DNA of 64,000 nucleotides, taken from NCBI RefSeq assembly GCF_900537075.1, contig NZ_UNRA01000003.1:1-64000 (forward strand), given 5' to 3'. Shown here piece by piece: positions 10,759 to 20,616 of this stretch. Source of the DNA: Tropicibacter sp. Alg240-R139. GTDB lineage: Bacteria; Pseudomonadota; Alphaproteobacteria; Rhodobacterales; Rhodobacteraceae. A program made the translations under genes and the position numbers. The stretch's first letter is position 1. The number at the start of each line of letters is the position of its first letter. The notes beneath the pieces are model-generated. The model worked only from the letters and a program-made list of their open reading frames with translations, made no database searches and was not told where the DNA came from.

Positions 10759-13700
10759 TTCCTCCGCATCCAGGAGTTCCATATTCAGGCCGAGACCACG
10801 GACTTCTTTCACCAGAACGTTGAACGATTCCGGTACGCCCGCTTCAAAGTTGTCTTCGCCCTTGACGATCGATTCATAGACCTTGGTCCGGCCTGCAACG
10901 TCATCCGACTTGACGGTCAGCATTTCCTGCAGGGTGTAGGCGGCGCCGTAAGCTTCCAGAGCCCAGACCTCCATCTCACCAAAGCGCTGACCACCGAACT
11001 GCGCCTTACCACCCAGCGGCTGCTGCGTAACAAGCGAGTACGGACCAGTCGAACGCGCGTGGATCTTGTCGTCGACCAGGTGGTGCAGTTTCAGCAGGTA
11101 CTTGATGCCCACGGTCACCGAACGCGCGAACTGCTCACCGGTGCGGCCGTCGAACAGAACCGACTGACCGCTTTCCGAGAAGCCCGCTCGCACCAGCGCA
11201 TCGTTGACGTCTGCCTCTTTCGCACCGTCAAAGACCGGCGTTGCGATCGGCACACCACGGGTCACGTTACCAGCGGCTTCAACCAGTTCACCTTCGGACA
11301 GATCAGCCAGACCTTCGGCATAGACGTTTTCACCATAAGCATGGTTCATCGCCTCACGCACCGGGGTCAGGTCGCCCGAACGGCGGTATTCCTGCAGCGC
11401 ATCATCTACGTTCAGACCCAGACCGCGCGCGGCCCAACCCATGTGGGTTTCAAGGATCTGACCGACGTTCATACGCGAGGGAACACCCAGCGGGTTCAAA
11501 CAGAAGTCAACCGGTGTACCATCGGCCAGGAACGGCATGTCTTCCATCGGGACAACCTTGGAAATAACACCTTTGTTCCCGTGACGACCGGCCATCTTGT
11601 CACCCGGCTGCAGCTTGCGCTTCACGGCGATGAAGACTTTGACCATCTTCATCACACCCGGCGGCAGGTCGTCGCCACGGCGGACTTTTTCGACCTTGTC
11701 TTCAAAACGGGCATCCAAAGCGCGCTTTTGCACTTCGTACTGCTCGTTCAGAGCTTCGACCACCTGTGCGTCCTGCTCGTCTTCCAGGGCCAGCTGCCAC
11801 CACTGACCACGGATCAGCGTGTCCAGCAGATCTTGGGTAATTTCCGAACCGGCACGAACCCCTTTGGGGCCTTTGACGGCGGATTTACCCAGCAGCATGC
11901 CTTTGAGACGGGCATAGATGTTGCGGTCCAGGATCGCCATTTCGTCGTCCCTGTCTCGGGCCAGACGCTCGACTTCTTCGCGTTCGATCTGCAGCGCACG
12001 CTCGTCTTTTTCGACGCCGTGACGGTTGAACACACGGACCTCGACCACAGTACCGAAGTCACCCGGCTTCACGCGCAGCGAGGTGTCGCGCACGTCCGAA
12101 GCTTTTTCGCCAAAGATGGCGCGCAACAGCTTCTCTTCCGGGGTCATTGGGCTTTCGCCCTTCGGAGTGATCTTGCCGACCAGAATATCGCCCGGCTCAA
12201 CGTCCGCACCGATGTAAACGATGCCAGCCTCGTCGAGGTTGCGCAGCGCTTCTTCACCGACGTTCGGGATGTCGCGAGTGATCTCTTCTGGACCCAGCTT
12301 GGTGTCACGGGCGGCAACTTCAAATTCCTCGATGTGAACCGAGGTAAAGACGTCATCACGCGCGATACGTTCGCTGATCAGGATCGAGTCTTCGTAGTTG
12401 TAACCGTTCCAAGGCATAAACGCGACGACCACGTTTTTACCCAAGGCCAGTTCACCCATGTCAGTGGACGGGCCATCGGCAATCACTTCGCCCTTCAGAA
12501 CCGTGTCACCTACTTTGACCAGCGGACGCTGGTTAATGCAGGTGTTCTGGTTCGAACGCTGGAATTTGCGCATGCGGTAGATGTCAACACCAGCGTCGCC
12601 CAATTCCAGATCAGACGTCGCGCGGATAACGATACGCTGCGCATCGACCTGGTCGATGATGCCTGCACGCTTCGCCATGATCGCAGCACCCGAGTCACGG
12701 GCAACAACTTCTTCGATCCCGGTGCCGACCAGCGGCGCTTCGGCACGCAACAGCGGAACCGCCTGACGTTGCATGTTCGAGCCCATCAGAGCACGGTTGG
12801 CGTCGTCGTTTTCCAGGAACGGAATCAGAGAGGCCGCAACCGAGACCAGCTGCTTGGGCGACACGTCGATCAGGTCCACGTTTTCGCGCGGAGCTAAGGT
12901 GTAGTCGCCCGACTGACGGGTCGACACTAGATCGTTGATGAACTTGCCATTTTCATCCAGCGTCGCGTTAGCCTGAGCCACCGTGTGGCGCATTTCTTCG
13001 GTCGCGGACATGTAGTGGACCTCATCAGTCACCTCGGCGTCTTTGACGACGCGGTAAGGTGTTTCGATGAAACCATACTTGTTCACGCGGGCAAAAGTAG
13101 CCAGCGAGTTGATCAGACCAATGTTCGGACCTTCGGGCGTTTCAATCGGGCACATCCGACCATAGTGGGTCGGGTGCACGTCGCGCACCTCAAAGCCAGC
13201 GCGTTCACGTGTCAGACCACCGGGGCCAAGCGCCGAGAGACGGCGTTTGTGAGTGACTTCGGACAGCGGGTTGGTCTGGTCCATGAATTGCGACAGCTGC
13301 GACGAGCCAAAGAATTCGCGGACAGCCGCAGCAGCCGGTTTCGCATTGATCAGGTCTTGCGGCATGACGGTGTCGATCTCGACCGACGACATACGTTCCT
13401 TGATCGCACGTTCCATGCGCAGCAGGCCAACGCGATACTGGTTTTCCATCAATTCGCCGACCGAACGCACACGACGGTTGCCCAGGTGGTCGATGTCGTC
13501 GATGTCGCCACGGCCATCACGCAGGTCAACAAGCGCCTTGATGCAGGCAACAATGTCTTCCTTGCGCAGGGTACGCTGCGTGTCTTCGGCATCCAAAGCC
13601 AGGCGCATGTTCATTTTAACGCGGCCAACGGCGGACAGGTCGTAGCGCTCGCTGTCAAAGAACAGCGTTTCAAACAGCGCCGAAGCGGCCTCGACGGTGG

Positions 13701-14886
13701 GTGGTTCGCCCGGACGCATGACGCGGTAAATGTCCATGAGCGCAGTGTCGCGACCCATGTTCTTGTCTACAGCCATGGTGTTACGCATGTACGGACCGAC
13801 GTTGACGTTATCGATGTCGAGAACCGGAATGTCGTGGACACCGTTGTCGATCAGTTCCTTGACAGTACCACCGATAATGTCGCCGTCCTTGTCATATTCC
13901 AAGGTCAGCTCATCGCCGGCCTCAACATAGATGGCACCGGTTTCTTCGTTGATCACATCCTTGGCGACGTATTTGCCAACGATGTGTTCAAAAGGAACCA
14001 GAAGGTTGGTAACATCACCCGCTTCGATCAGCTTTTTGACTGCGCGCGGGGTAACTTTCTTACCCGCTTCGGCAATAACTTCACCGCTTTTCGCATCGAC
14101 CAGATCATAGGTCGGGCGGGTGCCGCGTACACGCTCGGGAAAGAACGGGGCAACCCAACCCTTGTTCTTGTCCAGCTTGTAGGAAACCGTGTTGTAGTAG
14201 GCATCCATGATCGCTTCTTGATCCAGACCCAGAGCATACAGCAGGGTTGTCACAGGCAGTTTACGACGCCGGTCGATACGAGCGAACACGATGTCCTTGG
14301 CGTCGAATTCGAAATCCAACCAGCTGCCGCGATACGGGATGATGCGGCAGGCAAACAGCAATTTGCCCGAAGAGTGGGTTTTGCCCTTGTCATGATCAAA
14401 GAACACGCCAGGCGAACGGTGCATCTGGGACACGATCACACGTTCGGTACCGTTCACGATGAAGGTACCGTTAGGTGTCATCAGGGGCATGTCGCCCATG
14501 AATACGTCTTGTTCCTTGATGTCCTTGACCGACTTGGCGCCAGTGTCCTCGTCGATATCAAACACGATCAGGCGCAGGGTGACCTTCAGCGGGGCGCTGT
14601 AGGTCATGTCGCGCTGCATGCACTCTTCGACGTCGTACTTGGGCTTCTCCAGATCGTACTTCACGAACTCCAGAACAGAAGTTTCGTTGAAATCTTTGAT
14701 CGGGAAAACCGATTGGAACACACCTTTGATGCCCTCGCCGTCAAGCGGCAGCTCGGCATCGCCCGAGCGCAGGAACAGGTCATAGGAGGATTTTTGAACC
14801 TCAATGAGGTTCGGCATATCCAGCACTTCGCGGATTTTGCCGTAATATTTACGAAGACGTTTCTGGCCAAGGAACGTTTGAGCCAT
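10753..14886 (-). CDS. rpoB: RNA polymerase beta subunit
   Basis: A 1377-aa beta subunit of RNA polymerase. The rifampicin-binding region is recognisable as [21 protein letters not shown] and following [10 protein letters not shown]; it reads wild type. The C-terminal [20 protein letters not shown] clamp segment is intact. I choose the ATG at 14886 ([17 protein letters not shown]) because AGGTGA lies 8 nt upstream; a GTG four codons earlier is also open. A 250-nt spacer containing a long hairpin separates it from rplL. Confidence 0.99.
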   Translation of the reverse strand: MAQTFLGQKRLRKYYGKIREVLDMPNLIEVQKSSYDLFLRSGDAELPLDGEGIKGVFQSVFPIKDFNETSVLEFVKYDLEKPKYDVEECMQRDMTYSAPLKVTLRLIVFDIDEDTGAKSVKDIKEQDVFMGDMPLMTPNGTFIVNGTERVIVSQMHRSPGVFFDHDKGKTHSSGKLLFACRIIPYRGSWLDFEFDAKDIVFARIDRRRKLPVTTLLYALGLDQEAIMDAYYNTVSYKLDKNKGWVAPFFPERVRGTRPTYDLVDAKSGEVIAEAGKKVTPRAVKKLIEAGDVTNLLVPFEHIVGKYVAKDVINEETGAIYVEAGDELTLEYDKDGDIIGGTVKELIDNGVHDIPVLDIDNVNVGPYMRNTMAVDKNMGRDTALMDIYRVMRPGEPPTVEAASALFETLFFDSERYDLSAVGRVKMNMRLALDAEDTQRTLRKEDIVACIKALVDLRDGRGDIDDIDHLGNRRVRSVGELMENQYRVGLLRMERAIKERMSSVEIDTVMPQDLINAKPAAAAVREFFGSSQLSQFMDQTNPLSEVTHKRRLSALGPGGLTRERAGFEVRDVHPTHYGRMCPIETPEGPNIGLINSLATFARVNKYGFIETPYRVVKDAEVTDEVHYMSATEEMRHTVAQANATLDENGKFINDLVSTRQSGDYTLAPRENVDLIDVSPKQLVSVAASLIPFLENDDANRALMGSNMQRQAVPLLRAEAPLVGTGIEEVVARDSGAAIMAKRAGIIDQVDAQRIVIRATSDLELGDAGVDIYRMRKFQRSNQNTCINQRPLVKVGDTVLKGEVIADGPSTDMGELALGKNVVVAFMPWNGYNYEDSILISERIARDDVFTSVHIEEFEVAARDTKLGPEEITRDIPNVGEEALRNLDEAGIVYIGADVEPGDILVGKITPKGESPMTPEEKLLRAIFGEKASDVRDTSLRVKPGDFGTVVEVRVFNRHGVEKDERALQIEREEVERLARDRDDEMAILDRNIYARLKGMLLGKSAVKGPKGVRAGSEITQDLLDTLIRGQWWQLALEDEQDAQVVEALNEQYEVQKRALDARFEDKVEKVRRGDDLPPGVMKMVKVFIAVKRKLQPGDKMAGRHGNKGVISKVVPMEDMPFLADGTPVDFCLNPLGVPSRMNVGQILETHMGWAARGLGLNVDDALQEYRRSGDLTPVREAMNHAYGENVYAEGLADLSEGELVEAAGNVTRGVPIATPVFDGAKEADVNDALVRAGFSESGQSVLFDGRTGEQFARSVTVGIKYLLKLHHLVDDKIHARSTGPYSLVTQQPLGGKAQFGGQRFGEMEVWALEAYGAAYTLQEMLTVKSDDVAGRTKVYESIVKGEDNFEAGVPESFNVLVKEVRGLGLNMELLDAEEE

Positions 14887-15021
14887 GTCAGATGTCACCT
14901 TTTCAATTTCTCATCGGTCAAGTCTGCCGTCGGGCCCCGGCAGCTTGGCCATTCGAGACAACGCGATCGGATCAATTCATGGCCACCGTCCCGAGTGGCA
15001 GCCTCCCGATCCATAAACCGC

Positions 15022-15098
15022 GTCTTAGAAAAGGCTTTGGGCAACAAAGCCCTTTCTAAGACAGGTTCGGCTGGACCCGGATTTCTCTGGGCCCAGCC
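15022..15098 (-). promoter_or_regulatory. Long hairpin pair in the rplL-rpoB spacer (possible RNase III/attenuation site)
   Basis: Positions 15022-15039 pair with 15045-15062: an 18-bp stem with one mismatch and a GGCAA loop. A second helix pairs 15069-15078 with 15089-15098 (GGCTGG/CCAGCC plus CCC/GGG). There is no T tract in the right place for a strong intrinsic terminator. Escherichia coli has a partial attenuator and an RNase III site in the same spacer, so a processing or attenuation role is likely. That role is inference. Confidence 0.6.
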
Positions 15099-15137
15099 AA
15101 ATTTTGCGATGCATCAGCGATGCACCTGTCGAGTGAC

Positions 15138-15512
15138 TTAGGCCACTTCGACTTCGGCGCCAGCTGCTTCCAGCTTGCCTTTGACGTCTTCGGCTTCGTC
15201 TTTCGACACGGCTTCTTTGATTTTGCCGCCAGCTTCGACCAGTTCTTTGGCTTCTTTCAGGCCCAGGCCTGTCAGAGCGCGAACTTCTTTGATCACGTTG
15301 ATCTTCGAAGCGCCGGCGTTCTTCAGAACGACGTCGAATTCGGTCTTTTCTTCCTCGGCTGCGCCACCGGCGTCGCCGCCAGCTGCCATGACAACCGCGC
15401 CGCCAGCTGCGGGCTCGATGCCATATTCGTCTTTGAGGATGGTTTTCAGTTCTTGTGCTTCCAGCAGGGTCAGACCCACGATGCTTTCTGCGAGTGCTTT
15501 CAGATCAGCCAT
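15138..15512 (-). CDS. rplL: 50S ribosomal protein L7/L12
   Basis: A 124-aa stalk protein that recruits translational GTPases to the ribosome. It starts [20 protein letters not shown], has an alanine/glycine-rich hinge (about residues 38-52) and the conserved C-terminal domain with [20 protein letters not shown]. It follows rplJ by 81 nt. L10 and multiple L7/L12 dimers form the stalk together. Confidence 0.98.
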   Translation of the reverse strand: MADLKALAESIVGLTLLEAQELKTILKDEYGIEPAAGGAVVMAAGGDAGGAAEEEKTEFDVVLKNAGASKINVIKEVRALTGLGLKEAKELVEAGGKIKEAVSKDEAEDVKGKLEAAGAEVEVA

Positions 15513-15593
15513 TGTATCAGCTCTTTCCGTTTACAGTGTGTGTGTTCCAACGTCCTTGGAATTTCCCGACGCCAGTCATTCAGTGCCAACCGC

Positions 15594-16112
15594 TTACGCA
15601 GCTTCCGCCTTCTCTTCGATGGTCGAAAGGATGCTTGCGATGTTGCTTGCAGGTGCGCCAATTGCGCCGGCGATGTTCGAAGCAGGTGCGCCAATGCAGC
15701 TTGCGATCTGAGCAATAAGCTCTTCGCGAGACGGCATTTTCGAAACTGCCTGGACGCCAGCACGGTCCAGAGCGTTCTCGCCCATTGCACCGCCAAGGAT
15801 TTCGAACTTTTTGTTCTCCTTGGCGAAGTCCTCGGCAACCTTGGCCGCAGCCACAGGATCCTCGGAATAGGTCAGAACGGTCATACCCGTCAGCAGGTCG
15901 GCGATGCTTTCACACGGCTTTCCGTCGAGGGCGATTTTGGCGAGCCTGTTTTTGGCAACACGCACAGACCCACCCGCATCGCGTGCACGCGCGCGTAGGT
16001 CCTGCATTTCAGCAACTGTAAGACCGACGTAGTGGGAAACCACAACGACGCCAGAGCTTTCGAAGATTTGGCCGAGTTCCTCGACCACTTTCTCTTTCTG
16101 GGCTCTATCCAC
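15594..16112 (-). CDS. rplJ: 50S ribosomal protein L10
   Basis: L10 anchors L7/L12 to the ribosome and represses its own operon through the mRNA leader. I start it at a GTG at 16112 (reads [18 protein letters not shown] after the initiator), giving 172 aa, the family's usual size. GGAG lies 6 nt upstream of that GTG. An ATG 10 codons upstream (16142) is open but less well supported. The C-terminal helix carrying L7/L12 contacts is alanine-rich ([17 protein letters not shown]). Confidence 0.95.
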   Translation of the reverse strand: MDRAQKEKVVEELGQIFESSGVVVVSHYVGLTVAEMQDLRARARDAGGSVRVAKNRLAKIALDGKPCESIADLLTGMTVLTYSEDPVAAAKVAEDFAKENKKFEILGGAMGENALDRAGVQAVSKMPSREELIAQIASCIGAPASNIAGAIGAPASNIASILSTIEEKAEAA

Positions 16113-16214
16113 AGTTCTCTCCAAGTTTGGGGCGTCAGACACCCCGGCTCATATTTGCCGGAACCGAAATCCCGGCGTTTAGGTCCGCAATACGGGGTTG
16201 AGCCAAAATTCGCC

Positions 16215-16290
16215 CGAAGGTCCAGCCCTCGATCTCATTGGTCTTTCCCGTCTCAGGCAGGAGATTAAGACCTTTCGCAAGGTCACCCAC
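16215..16290 (-). ncRNA. Probable L10 leader (autoregulatory rplJL leader RNA)
   Basis: The minus strand upstream of rplJ carries GAAAGGTCTTAATCTCC then TGCCTGAGACGGG. These resemble conserved segments of the bacterial ribosomal L10 leader, where L10 (with L12) binds and represses translation. Boundaries are approximate. A covariance-model search would settle it. Confidence 0.6.
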
Positions 16291-16299
16291 CGTCTTGGA

Positions 16300-16340
16300 C
16301 GAAACAAAATAAAGCGCACGACGAATCGCACGCTTTATTC
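16300..16340 (-). terminator. Terminator between the rplA-linked glycosyltransferase and rplJ
   Basis: On the minus strand AATAAAGCG (16339-16331) pairs with CGCTTTATT (16316-16308), followed by TTGTTTC. It would end or attenuate the rplK-rplA-glycosyltransferase transcript just upstream of the L10 leader. Confidence 0.6.
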
Positions 16341-16404
16341 CGCACTCCTACTTAGGGCACAGCGGACGGGTTTCCAAGAGGTAAAACACGCGGTCGGGCG
16401 GAAA

Positions 16405-17325
16405 TCAGCCAGGAAAGGCATCGCCAAAAACACGACGCGCAATGGTGTCAAAATTCAGCTGCAGATCCAGCCGTGCGCCTTCCGCCTGCAGGCGCTTCAA
16501 CAGCTCGGGCGACGCCTTATGTAAGCGTGCGTGCAGTTCTTGCAACTCTACATCTGCATTTTCCGAGCCCATCGCCGTCTCTATCCGATGCGTCAACGGT
16601 ACGGTAAAACCCCGCGATCCAGCCCGCCACGCGAGCTTGCCATGCCAGGCATCATAATCCAGGCCAATGAAATGCAGCAGATATGCACCGTCCTGACGGC
16701 CAATCATGTGCTCCACCATCGGCTCACCATTGCGACGCTGCGGCCAATGCTGGCGCAACGAGACGCCTTCAATCCCGGTACGCGTAGCAGACTTACCCTG
16801 CGGATGCCCCACGAGCCCCTTGCGGCGGGGGCCGAACAGTTCAGCGTTATCCACATACACCCGGCGCGCCACGTCCCGCTCCATCGGCAGCCGAAAGGTC
16901 AGCGTATCCTGCGCAACCAAAGGCTCGACAATTTCGGCGGTTTCGATGCGAATGGCTTCCGTTTCCGCCGCTTGCGCAGACAACAGATCCGTGATCCTAC
17001 CCTCGTCCACATAAACAAACTCGTCCGCATCCACGTTCAGCAACCAGTCCTCAGATGTGGTGCGGTAGATATGGCTGAGTGCAAAATTCTGGCGTTTCGG
17101 AAAACGGGTGTCCTGCGTCAAACCCAGGCCCTCCCAAAATTCCGGAGTACAGGGGATACAGGTGACTTTGGGATCTGCCTCCAGGACCCCGATGGCGGGG
17201 TCCCGGGGATTGTCAAACATCAGGGTCAGACCGTCGGCGCCGGCCTCCAGATACCAAGCCGCAAACCGAAGAGTATCGGCCAGCGTCTCGTTCAGGATGG
17301 CTCCGACGCGCCAGGTTGCGGTCAT
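16405..17325 (-). CDS. Glycosyltransferase family 2-like protein inside the ribosomal protein cluster
   Basis: A 306-aa protein with the features of the Glyco_tranf_2_4-type family: an N-terminal VGAILNE motif, a WYLEAGADGLTLMFDN segment, and a DADE motif (about residues 99-102) in LNVDADEFVYVDEG that would bind metal and nucleotide-sugar. No signal peptide or membrane span is visible. Its substrate is unknown; cell-surface polysaccharide is the usual role. It begins 14 nt after the rplA stop on the same strand and is followed by a terminator, so it is probably co-transcribed with rplKA. That location is unusual, as rplA is normally followed by rplJ. Confidence 0.8.
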   Translation of the reverse strand: MTATWRVGAILNETLADTLRFAAWYLEAGADGLTLMFDNPRDPAIGVLEADPKVTCIPCTPEFWEGLGLTQDTRFPKRQNFALSHIYRTTSEDWLLNVDADEFVYVDEGRITDLLSAQAAETEAIRIETAEIVEPLVAQDTLTFRLPMERDVARRVYVDNAELFGPRRKGLVGHPQGKSATRTGIEGVSLRQHWPQRRNGEPMVEHMIGRQDGAYLLHFIGLDYDAWHGKLAWRAGSRGFTVPLTHRIETAMGSENADVELQELHARLHKASPELLKRLQAEGARLDLQLNFDTIARRVFGDAFPG

Positions 17326-17339
17326 GCCCTGCCTCCGGC

Positions 17340-18038
17340 TTACTCGCCAGCGGCCTGTGCGACGTCGATCGTCACGCCCGGACCCATGGTCGAGGACAGA
17401 GCGATCTTTTTCATGTAGGTGCCTTTGGAGCCCGACGGGCGAGCCTTGGCAACAGCCGAAACAAACGCGCGAACGTTTTCGACCAGCTTGGCTTCGTCGA
17501 ACGACGCTTTGCCAACACCAGCGTGAACAACGCCACCCTTTTCAGCCTTGAACTGAACTTCGCCACCTTTGGCTGCTTCCACGGCCGCTTTCACGTCCAT
17601 GGTCACGGTGCCAACTTTGGGGTTCGGCATCAGGTTGCGCGGGCCCAGGATTTTACCCAGACGTCCAACGACGGGCATCATGTCCGGGGTCGCAATGCAG
17701 CGATCAAACTCGATGGTGCCGCCCTGGATGCTTTCCATCAGGTCCTCTGCGCCAACGATGTCTGCGCCAGCCGCCTGAGCTTCTTCAGCTTTGGGACCGC
17801 GCGCGAATACAGCAACACGCATGGTTTTGCCGGTGCCGTTGGGCAGACCGATCACGCCGCGAACCATCTGGTCTGCGTGACGGGTGTCAACGCCCAGGTT
17901 CATGGCGATTTCGATGGTTTCGTCGAACTTCGAGGTTGCGTTGGTTTTGACCAGAGCAACAGCTTCTTCTACCGACAGGTTTGCCTTGCCAGCGAGAGCC
18001 TCGCGCGCAGCGCGGGTGCGTTTACCAAGCTTTGCCAT
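17340..18038 (-). CDS. rplA: 50S ribosomal protein L1
   Basis: L1 (232 aa) forms the mobile stalk that releases E-site tRNA, and in many bacteria represses its own operon. It begins [20 protein letters not shown], with the L1 signature [14 protein letters not shown] and the C-terminal [15 protein letters not shown]. It follows rplK by one nucleotide, consistent with translational coupling. Confidence 0.98.
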   Translation of the reverse strand: MAKLGKRTRAAREALAGKANLSVEEAVALVKTNATSKFDETIEIAMNLGVDTRHADQMVRGVIGLPNGTGKTMRVAVFARGPKAEEAQAAGADIVGAEDLMESIQGGTIEFDRCIATPDMMPVVGRLGKILGPRNLMPNPKVGTVTMDVKAAVEAAKGGEVQFKAEKGGVVHAGVGKASFDEAKLVENVRAFVSAVAKARPSGSKGTYMKKIALSSTMGPGVTIDVAQAAGE

Positions 18039-18039
18039 C

Positions 18040-18465
18040 TTACTTTACCTCGATGCCCATAGAGCGGGCAGAGCCCAGGATGATCTGCATTGCGCCTTCG
18101 ATGTCGTTGGCGTTGAGATCTTTCATCTTAGCTTCGGCGATTTCTTTCACCTGAGCTGCGGTCACGGTACCAACAGTTTCACGCGACGGGGTCTTTGCAC
18201 CCGACTTAACCTTGGCAGCCTTCTTCAGGTAGTAAGACGCAGGCGGCGTCTTGATGTCCATAGTAAAGGACTTGTCCTGATAGTAGGTGATCACGGTCGG
18301 GCACGGCGCGCCGGGCTCCATTTCCTGCGTCTTGGCGTTGAACGCCTTGCAGAATTCCATGATGTTGATGCCGCGCTGACCCAGTGCGGGGCCGACGGGC
18401 GGAGAGGGGTTTGCCTGACCTGCAGGAACCTGCAGCTTCATCGAACCAACGAGCTTCTTAGCCAT
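18040..18465 (-). CDS. rplK: 50S ribosomal protein L11
   Basis: L11 (141 aa) forms the GTPase-associated centre with 23S rRNA and is the thiopeptide target. The translation starts [20 protein letters not shown] and shows [19 protein letters not shown]. The proline-rich flexible hinge and the C-terminal rRNA-binding domain ([20 protein letters not shown]) are present. First gene of the rplK-rplA-glycosyltransferase unit. Confidence 0.98.
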   Translation of the reverse strand: MAKKLVGSMKLQVPAGQANPSPPVGPALGQRGINIMEFCKAFNAKTQEMEPGAPCPTVITYYQDKSFTMDIKTPPASYYLKKAAKVKSGAKTPSRETVGTVTAAQVKEIAEAKMKDLNANDIEGAMQIILGSARSMGIEVK

Positions 18466-18620
18466 TTGGTTTTCCTTTCAACTAAGGTGAAACGCGTTCC
18501 ACCCAAACTATGTTGCGTGGTCAGATCTCAGGATCGCGATCCATCAATCTCCCACGAGAGAATCTCGCCCAAAGACGATAAGAGCGGCAATTACAGGGGA
18601 GCGGTAAGGTTGGCAAGTGG

Positions 18621-18649
18621 GTAATCCGAGTGGGAGGTTGACTGGTCAA
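18621..18649 (-). promoter_or_regulatory. Predicted rplK promoter
   Basis: On the minus strand TTGACC (18649-18644) and GATTAC (18626-18621) are separated by 17 nt. This places a start site about 150 nt before rplK. The -35 is part of a small palindrome, TTGACCAGTCAA. The whole gap 18466-18843 holds this promoter and the nusG terminator, and nothing else I recognise. Confidence 0.55.
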
Positions 18650-18784
18650 ACTCACAAGGGAAGCGAAAGGCCAATGAAACAATCTGCAATTCGCAAGCGA
18701 ACCCCCAACTACGCACCAGTTTTCTGCGCTCCAAAGGTAGCCTAGGCTACAGCCTATCGCTCACCGTAGTCGGATATTACAAAA

Positions 18785-18817
18785 GAAAAACGCCGCGATC
18801 CCAAGGGAATCACGGCG
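18785..18817 (-). terminator. Intrinsic terminator after nusG
   Basis: On the minus strand CGCCG-TGATT-CCC pairs with GGG-ATCG-CGGCG (18817 down to 18791, with one mismatch and one bulge), followed by TTTTTCTTTT. It begins 27 nt after the nusG stop and isolates secE-nusG from rplKA. Confidence 0.85.
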
Positions 18818-18843
18818 CGGTAGGTATTGTTCTTACAGCAGTC

Positions 18844-19377
18844 TCAACCCTGTTTGGTGACCTGCGTGAATTCCAGTTCAACCGGTGTTTCGCGACCAAA
18901 GATCGACACCGACACCTTGAGGCGCTGGTTGTCGTCGTCCACCTCTTCGATCATGCCATCGAAATCCTCGAACGGGCCATCGTTGACTTTGACCTTCTCG
19001 CCGACTTCGAAAATGATAAGGGTCCGAGGAGCCTCTTCACCTTCCTGAACACGGTTGAGGATTTGGTTCACCTCGGCATCGCGCATCGGCATCGGGCGGC
19101 CCTGAGGACCAAGGAAACCGGTGACGCGGTTGATCGAGTTGATCAGGTGATACCCGTGATCCGACATTTCCATGTGCACCAGAACATAGCCTGGCATGAA
19201 ACGGCGCTCGGTTGTGACCTTCTTGCCGCGACGAACTTCGATCACCTCTTCGGTGGGGACCAGAACCTCGTCAATATCGTCTTCCAGACCCTGCTCGGCC
19301 ACGGACGTGCGGATCTGTTCCGCGATCTTCTTCTCGAAGTTCGAAAGTACGCTGACCGAGTACCACCGTTTCGCCAT
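18844..19377 (-). CDS. nusG: Transcription termination/antitermination factor NusG
   Basis: NusG (177 aa) couples RNA polymerase to Rho, NusE/S10 and ribosomes. It starts [20 protein letters not shown]; the frame stays open upstream, but those residues are not conserved. The NGN domain is followed by a KOW motif in [20 protein letters not shown] and by [14 protein letters not shown] at the C-terminus. It lies about 200 nt downstream of secE, with a hairpin in between. Confidence 0.97.
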   Translation of the reverse strand: MAKRWYSVSVLSNFEKKIAEQIRTSVAEQGLEDDIDEVLVPTEEVIEVRRGKKVTTERRFMPGYVLVHMEMSDHGYHLINSINRVTGFLGPQGRPMPMRDAEVNQILNRVQEGEEAPRTLIIFEVGEKVKVNDGPFEDFDGMIEEVDDDNQRLKVSVSIFGRETPVELEFTQVTKQG

Positions 19378-19465
19378 GAACCTGTCGTCCTTGTCCTGTT
19401 CAGTCAGCCCATTCGGCACTGACCCAAAAACCTGATTTTTTCTACGGCACTTACCGCAGCTCCCG

Positions 19466-19498
19466 GAATAAAAAGCGGCGCGCAACTCGAATCGCCGC
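19466..19498 (-). terminator. Terminator-like hairpin between secE and nusG
   Basis: On the minus strand GCGGCG (19498-19493) pairs with CGCCGC (19480-19475) and is followed directly by TTTTTATT. It looks like a moderate intrinsic terminator or attenuator inside what is usually a bicistronic secE-nusG unit. Confidence 0.6.
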
Positions 19499-19581
19499 AC
19501 GCCCATCCCGAAGGTAGTGCGTCACCTACTCCGACCGCGCAAAATGCGCAAGAGGCAACGCCGTATTCTGCCGGGTCAGCG

Positions 19582-19779
19582 TTAGCCGAACATGCCCAGA
19601 ACCAACTTTAGCCCTTCGCGGATCGACAGATCGACCAACGCGAAAAACACAGCTGTCAAGGCTGCCATGATGAACACCATGACCGTGGTCAGCAGAACCT
19701 CGCGGCGGGTCGGCCATACAACCTTGGAAACCTCGGCGCGGACCTGCTGAATAAACTGGATCGGATTGGTGGTGGCCAT
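19582..19779 (-). CDS. secE: Preprotein translocase subunit SecE
   Basis: A 65-aa essential SecYEG subunit. The short alphaproteobacterial form has an amphipathic helix (IQFIQQVRAEVSKVVWPTRR) carrying the conserved VVWPTR motif, then a single transmembrane segment (LLTTVMVFIMAALTAVFFAL). It stabilises SecY in the inner membrane. It is upstream of nusG on the same strand, as in most bacteria. No tRNA-Trp gene is seen upstream, although one often lies there. Confidence 0.95.
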   Translation of the reverse strand: MATTNPIQFIQQVRAEVSKVVWPTRREVLLTTVMVFIMAALTAVFFALVDLSIREGLKLVLGMFG

Positions 19780-19812
19780 TTGGCTGTCATTCCTTCTCTA
19801 CCGAATGAACGG

Positions 19813-19841
19813 GACATAACGGGGCTTGCGAGCAAATTCAA
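19813..19841 (-). promoter_or_regulatory. Possible secE promoter
   Basis: On the minus strand TTGAAT (19841-19836) and TATGTC (19818-19813) are separated by 17 nt, about 35 nt upstream of the secE start codon. Moderate match to a housekeeping promoter. Confidence 0.4.
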
Positions 19842-20026
19842 GGCCGCTTTGCTAACCAGTCCAGAACCGGTTCAAAGTTACCCATGATCCGACTGACGCA
19901 GGCGTTCGTGTCGCCCCTTTTACAGCTGCAAGCGATCTCAAAGGGCAGCTCTTGTGCAATTACCACCTATTCTTTTGGCGCATCGGCGCTTGGCCGACAT
20001 CATAACGAAGATGAAAAACCATAGAT

Positions 20027-20431
20027 TTACTCAGGTTGCACCCGATAATCTGCATCGCTGACTTGTTCCAACCAATCAGCCACACGCCCTTCGTGCGCTT
20101 CTTGCATGGCAAGATGAACCATTCCGGTTTCTGGGCCTGCGCCGTGCCAGTGCTCTTCACCCGGCGGGATCCAGACAGTATCGCCTGCGCGGATCACCTT
20201 GGGTGGCTTGCCCCGCAACCCGACCAAGCCTACGCCGCTGAGCACATGCAACGTCTGGCCCATCGGGTGCGTGTGCCAAGCTGTCCGCGCTCCGGGCTCG
20301 AACCCCACTCGCAGGGCCCTGATCCGGGCAGGTTCGGGTGCTTCGATAACCGGATCCTGCCACACCGTGCCCGTAAACCAATCCGCATTGGCTTTGCGGG
20401 AGGGGCGAGTGCCTGCGCGGTAAATGTCCAT
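20027..20431 (-). CDS. Cupin-domain protein
   Basis: A 134-aa single-domain cupin. The metal-binding motif reads ARTAWHTHPMGQTLHVLSG, with two histidines and a glutamine where many cupins have glutamate; a second motif is IPPGEEHWHGA. Such small proteins include metal-dependent dioxygenase-like enzymes and sensors; the reaction cannot be assigned. It is 22 nt downstream of ccoS on the same strand, so it may be read from the ccoGHIS transcript, although no functional link to oxidase assembly is known. Confidence 0.8.
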   Translation of the reverse strand: MDIYRAGTRPSRKANADWFTGTVWQDPVIEAPEPARIRALRVGFEPGARTAWHTHPMGQTLHVLSGVGLVGLRGKPPKVIRAGDTVWIPPGEEHWHGAGPETGMVHLAMQEAHEGRVADWLEQVSDADYRVQPE

Positions 20432-20453
20432 CGAGACTCATGTCCTTTCGGGG

Positions 20454-20612
20454 TCAGGGTTTGGGATGATCGTCCCATTCATCGCTAAGGATGCGGCGGG
20501 CATCCCCTTCGGGATCGTCGTACTGGTTGCTGCGCACCGTGTAGACAAAGGCAATCAGTCCAACAGCCCCCAGAAACAAGGAAATCGGGATCAGATATGT
20601 GATCACGTCCAT
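20454..20612 (-). CDS. ccoS: cbb3-type oxidase assembly protein CcoS
   Basis: A 52-aa membrane protein that starts MDVITYLIPISLFLGAVGLI, with one transmembrane helix followed by a charged tail (YDDPEGDARRILSDEWDD). The single-helix layout and the DPEGDARRIL motif are typical of CcoS/FixS. CcoS is needed for cofactor insertion into the cbb3 oxidase. It begins 4 nt after the ccoI stop codon. It is too short to appear among longer ORFs, but its position, start and motif are convincing. Confidence 0.93.
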   Translation of the reverse strand: MDVITYLIPISLFLGAVGLIAFVYTVRSNQYDDPEGDARRILSDEWDDHPKP

Positions 20613-20616
20613 GGGT

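Noticed and set aside
10564-15141. Very long open frames (718 and 777 codons) antisense to rpoB
   Set aside because: They mirror the rpoB/rplL reading frames, are explained by GC-skewed codon use, and have no ribosome binding site or family features.
19780-20026. tRNA-Trp gene upstream of secE
   Set aside because: Common in other bacteria, but no cloverleaf, TTCGAATC arm or CCA anticodon context is visible.
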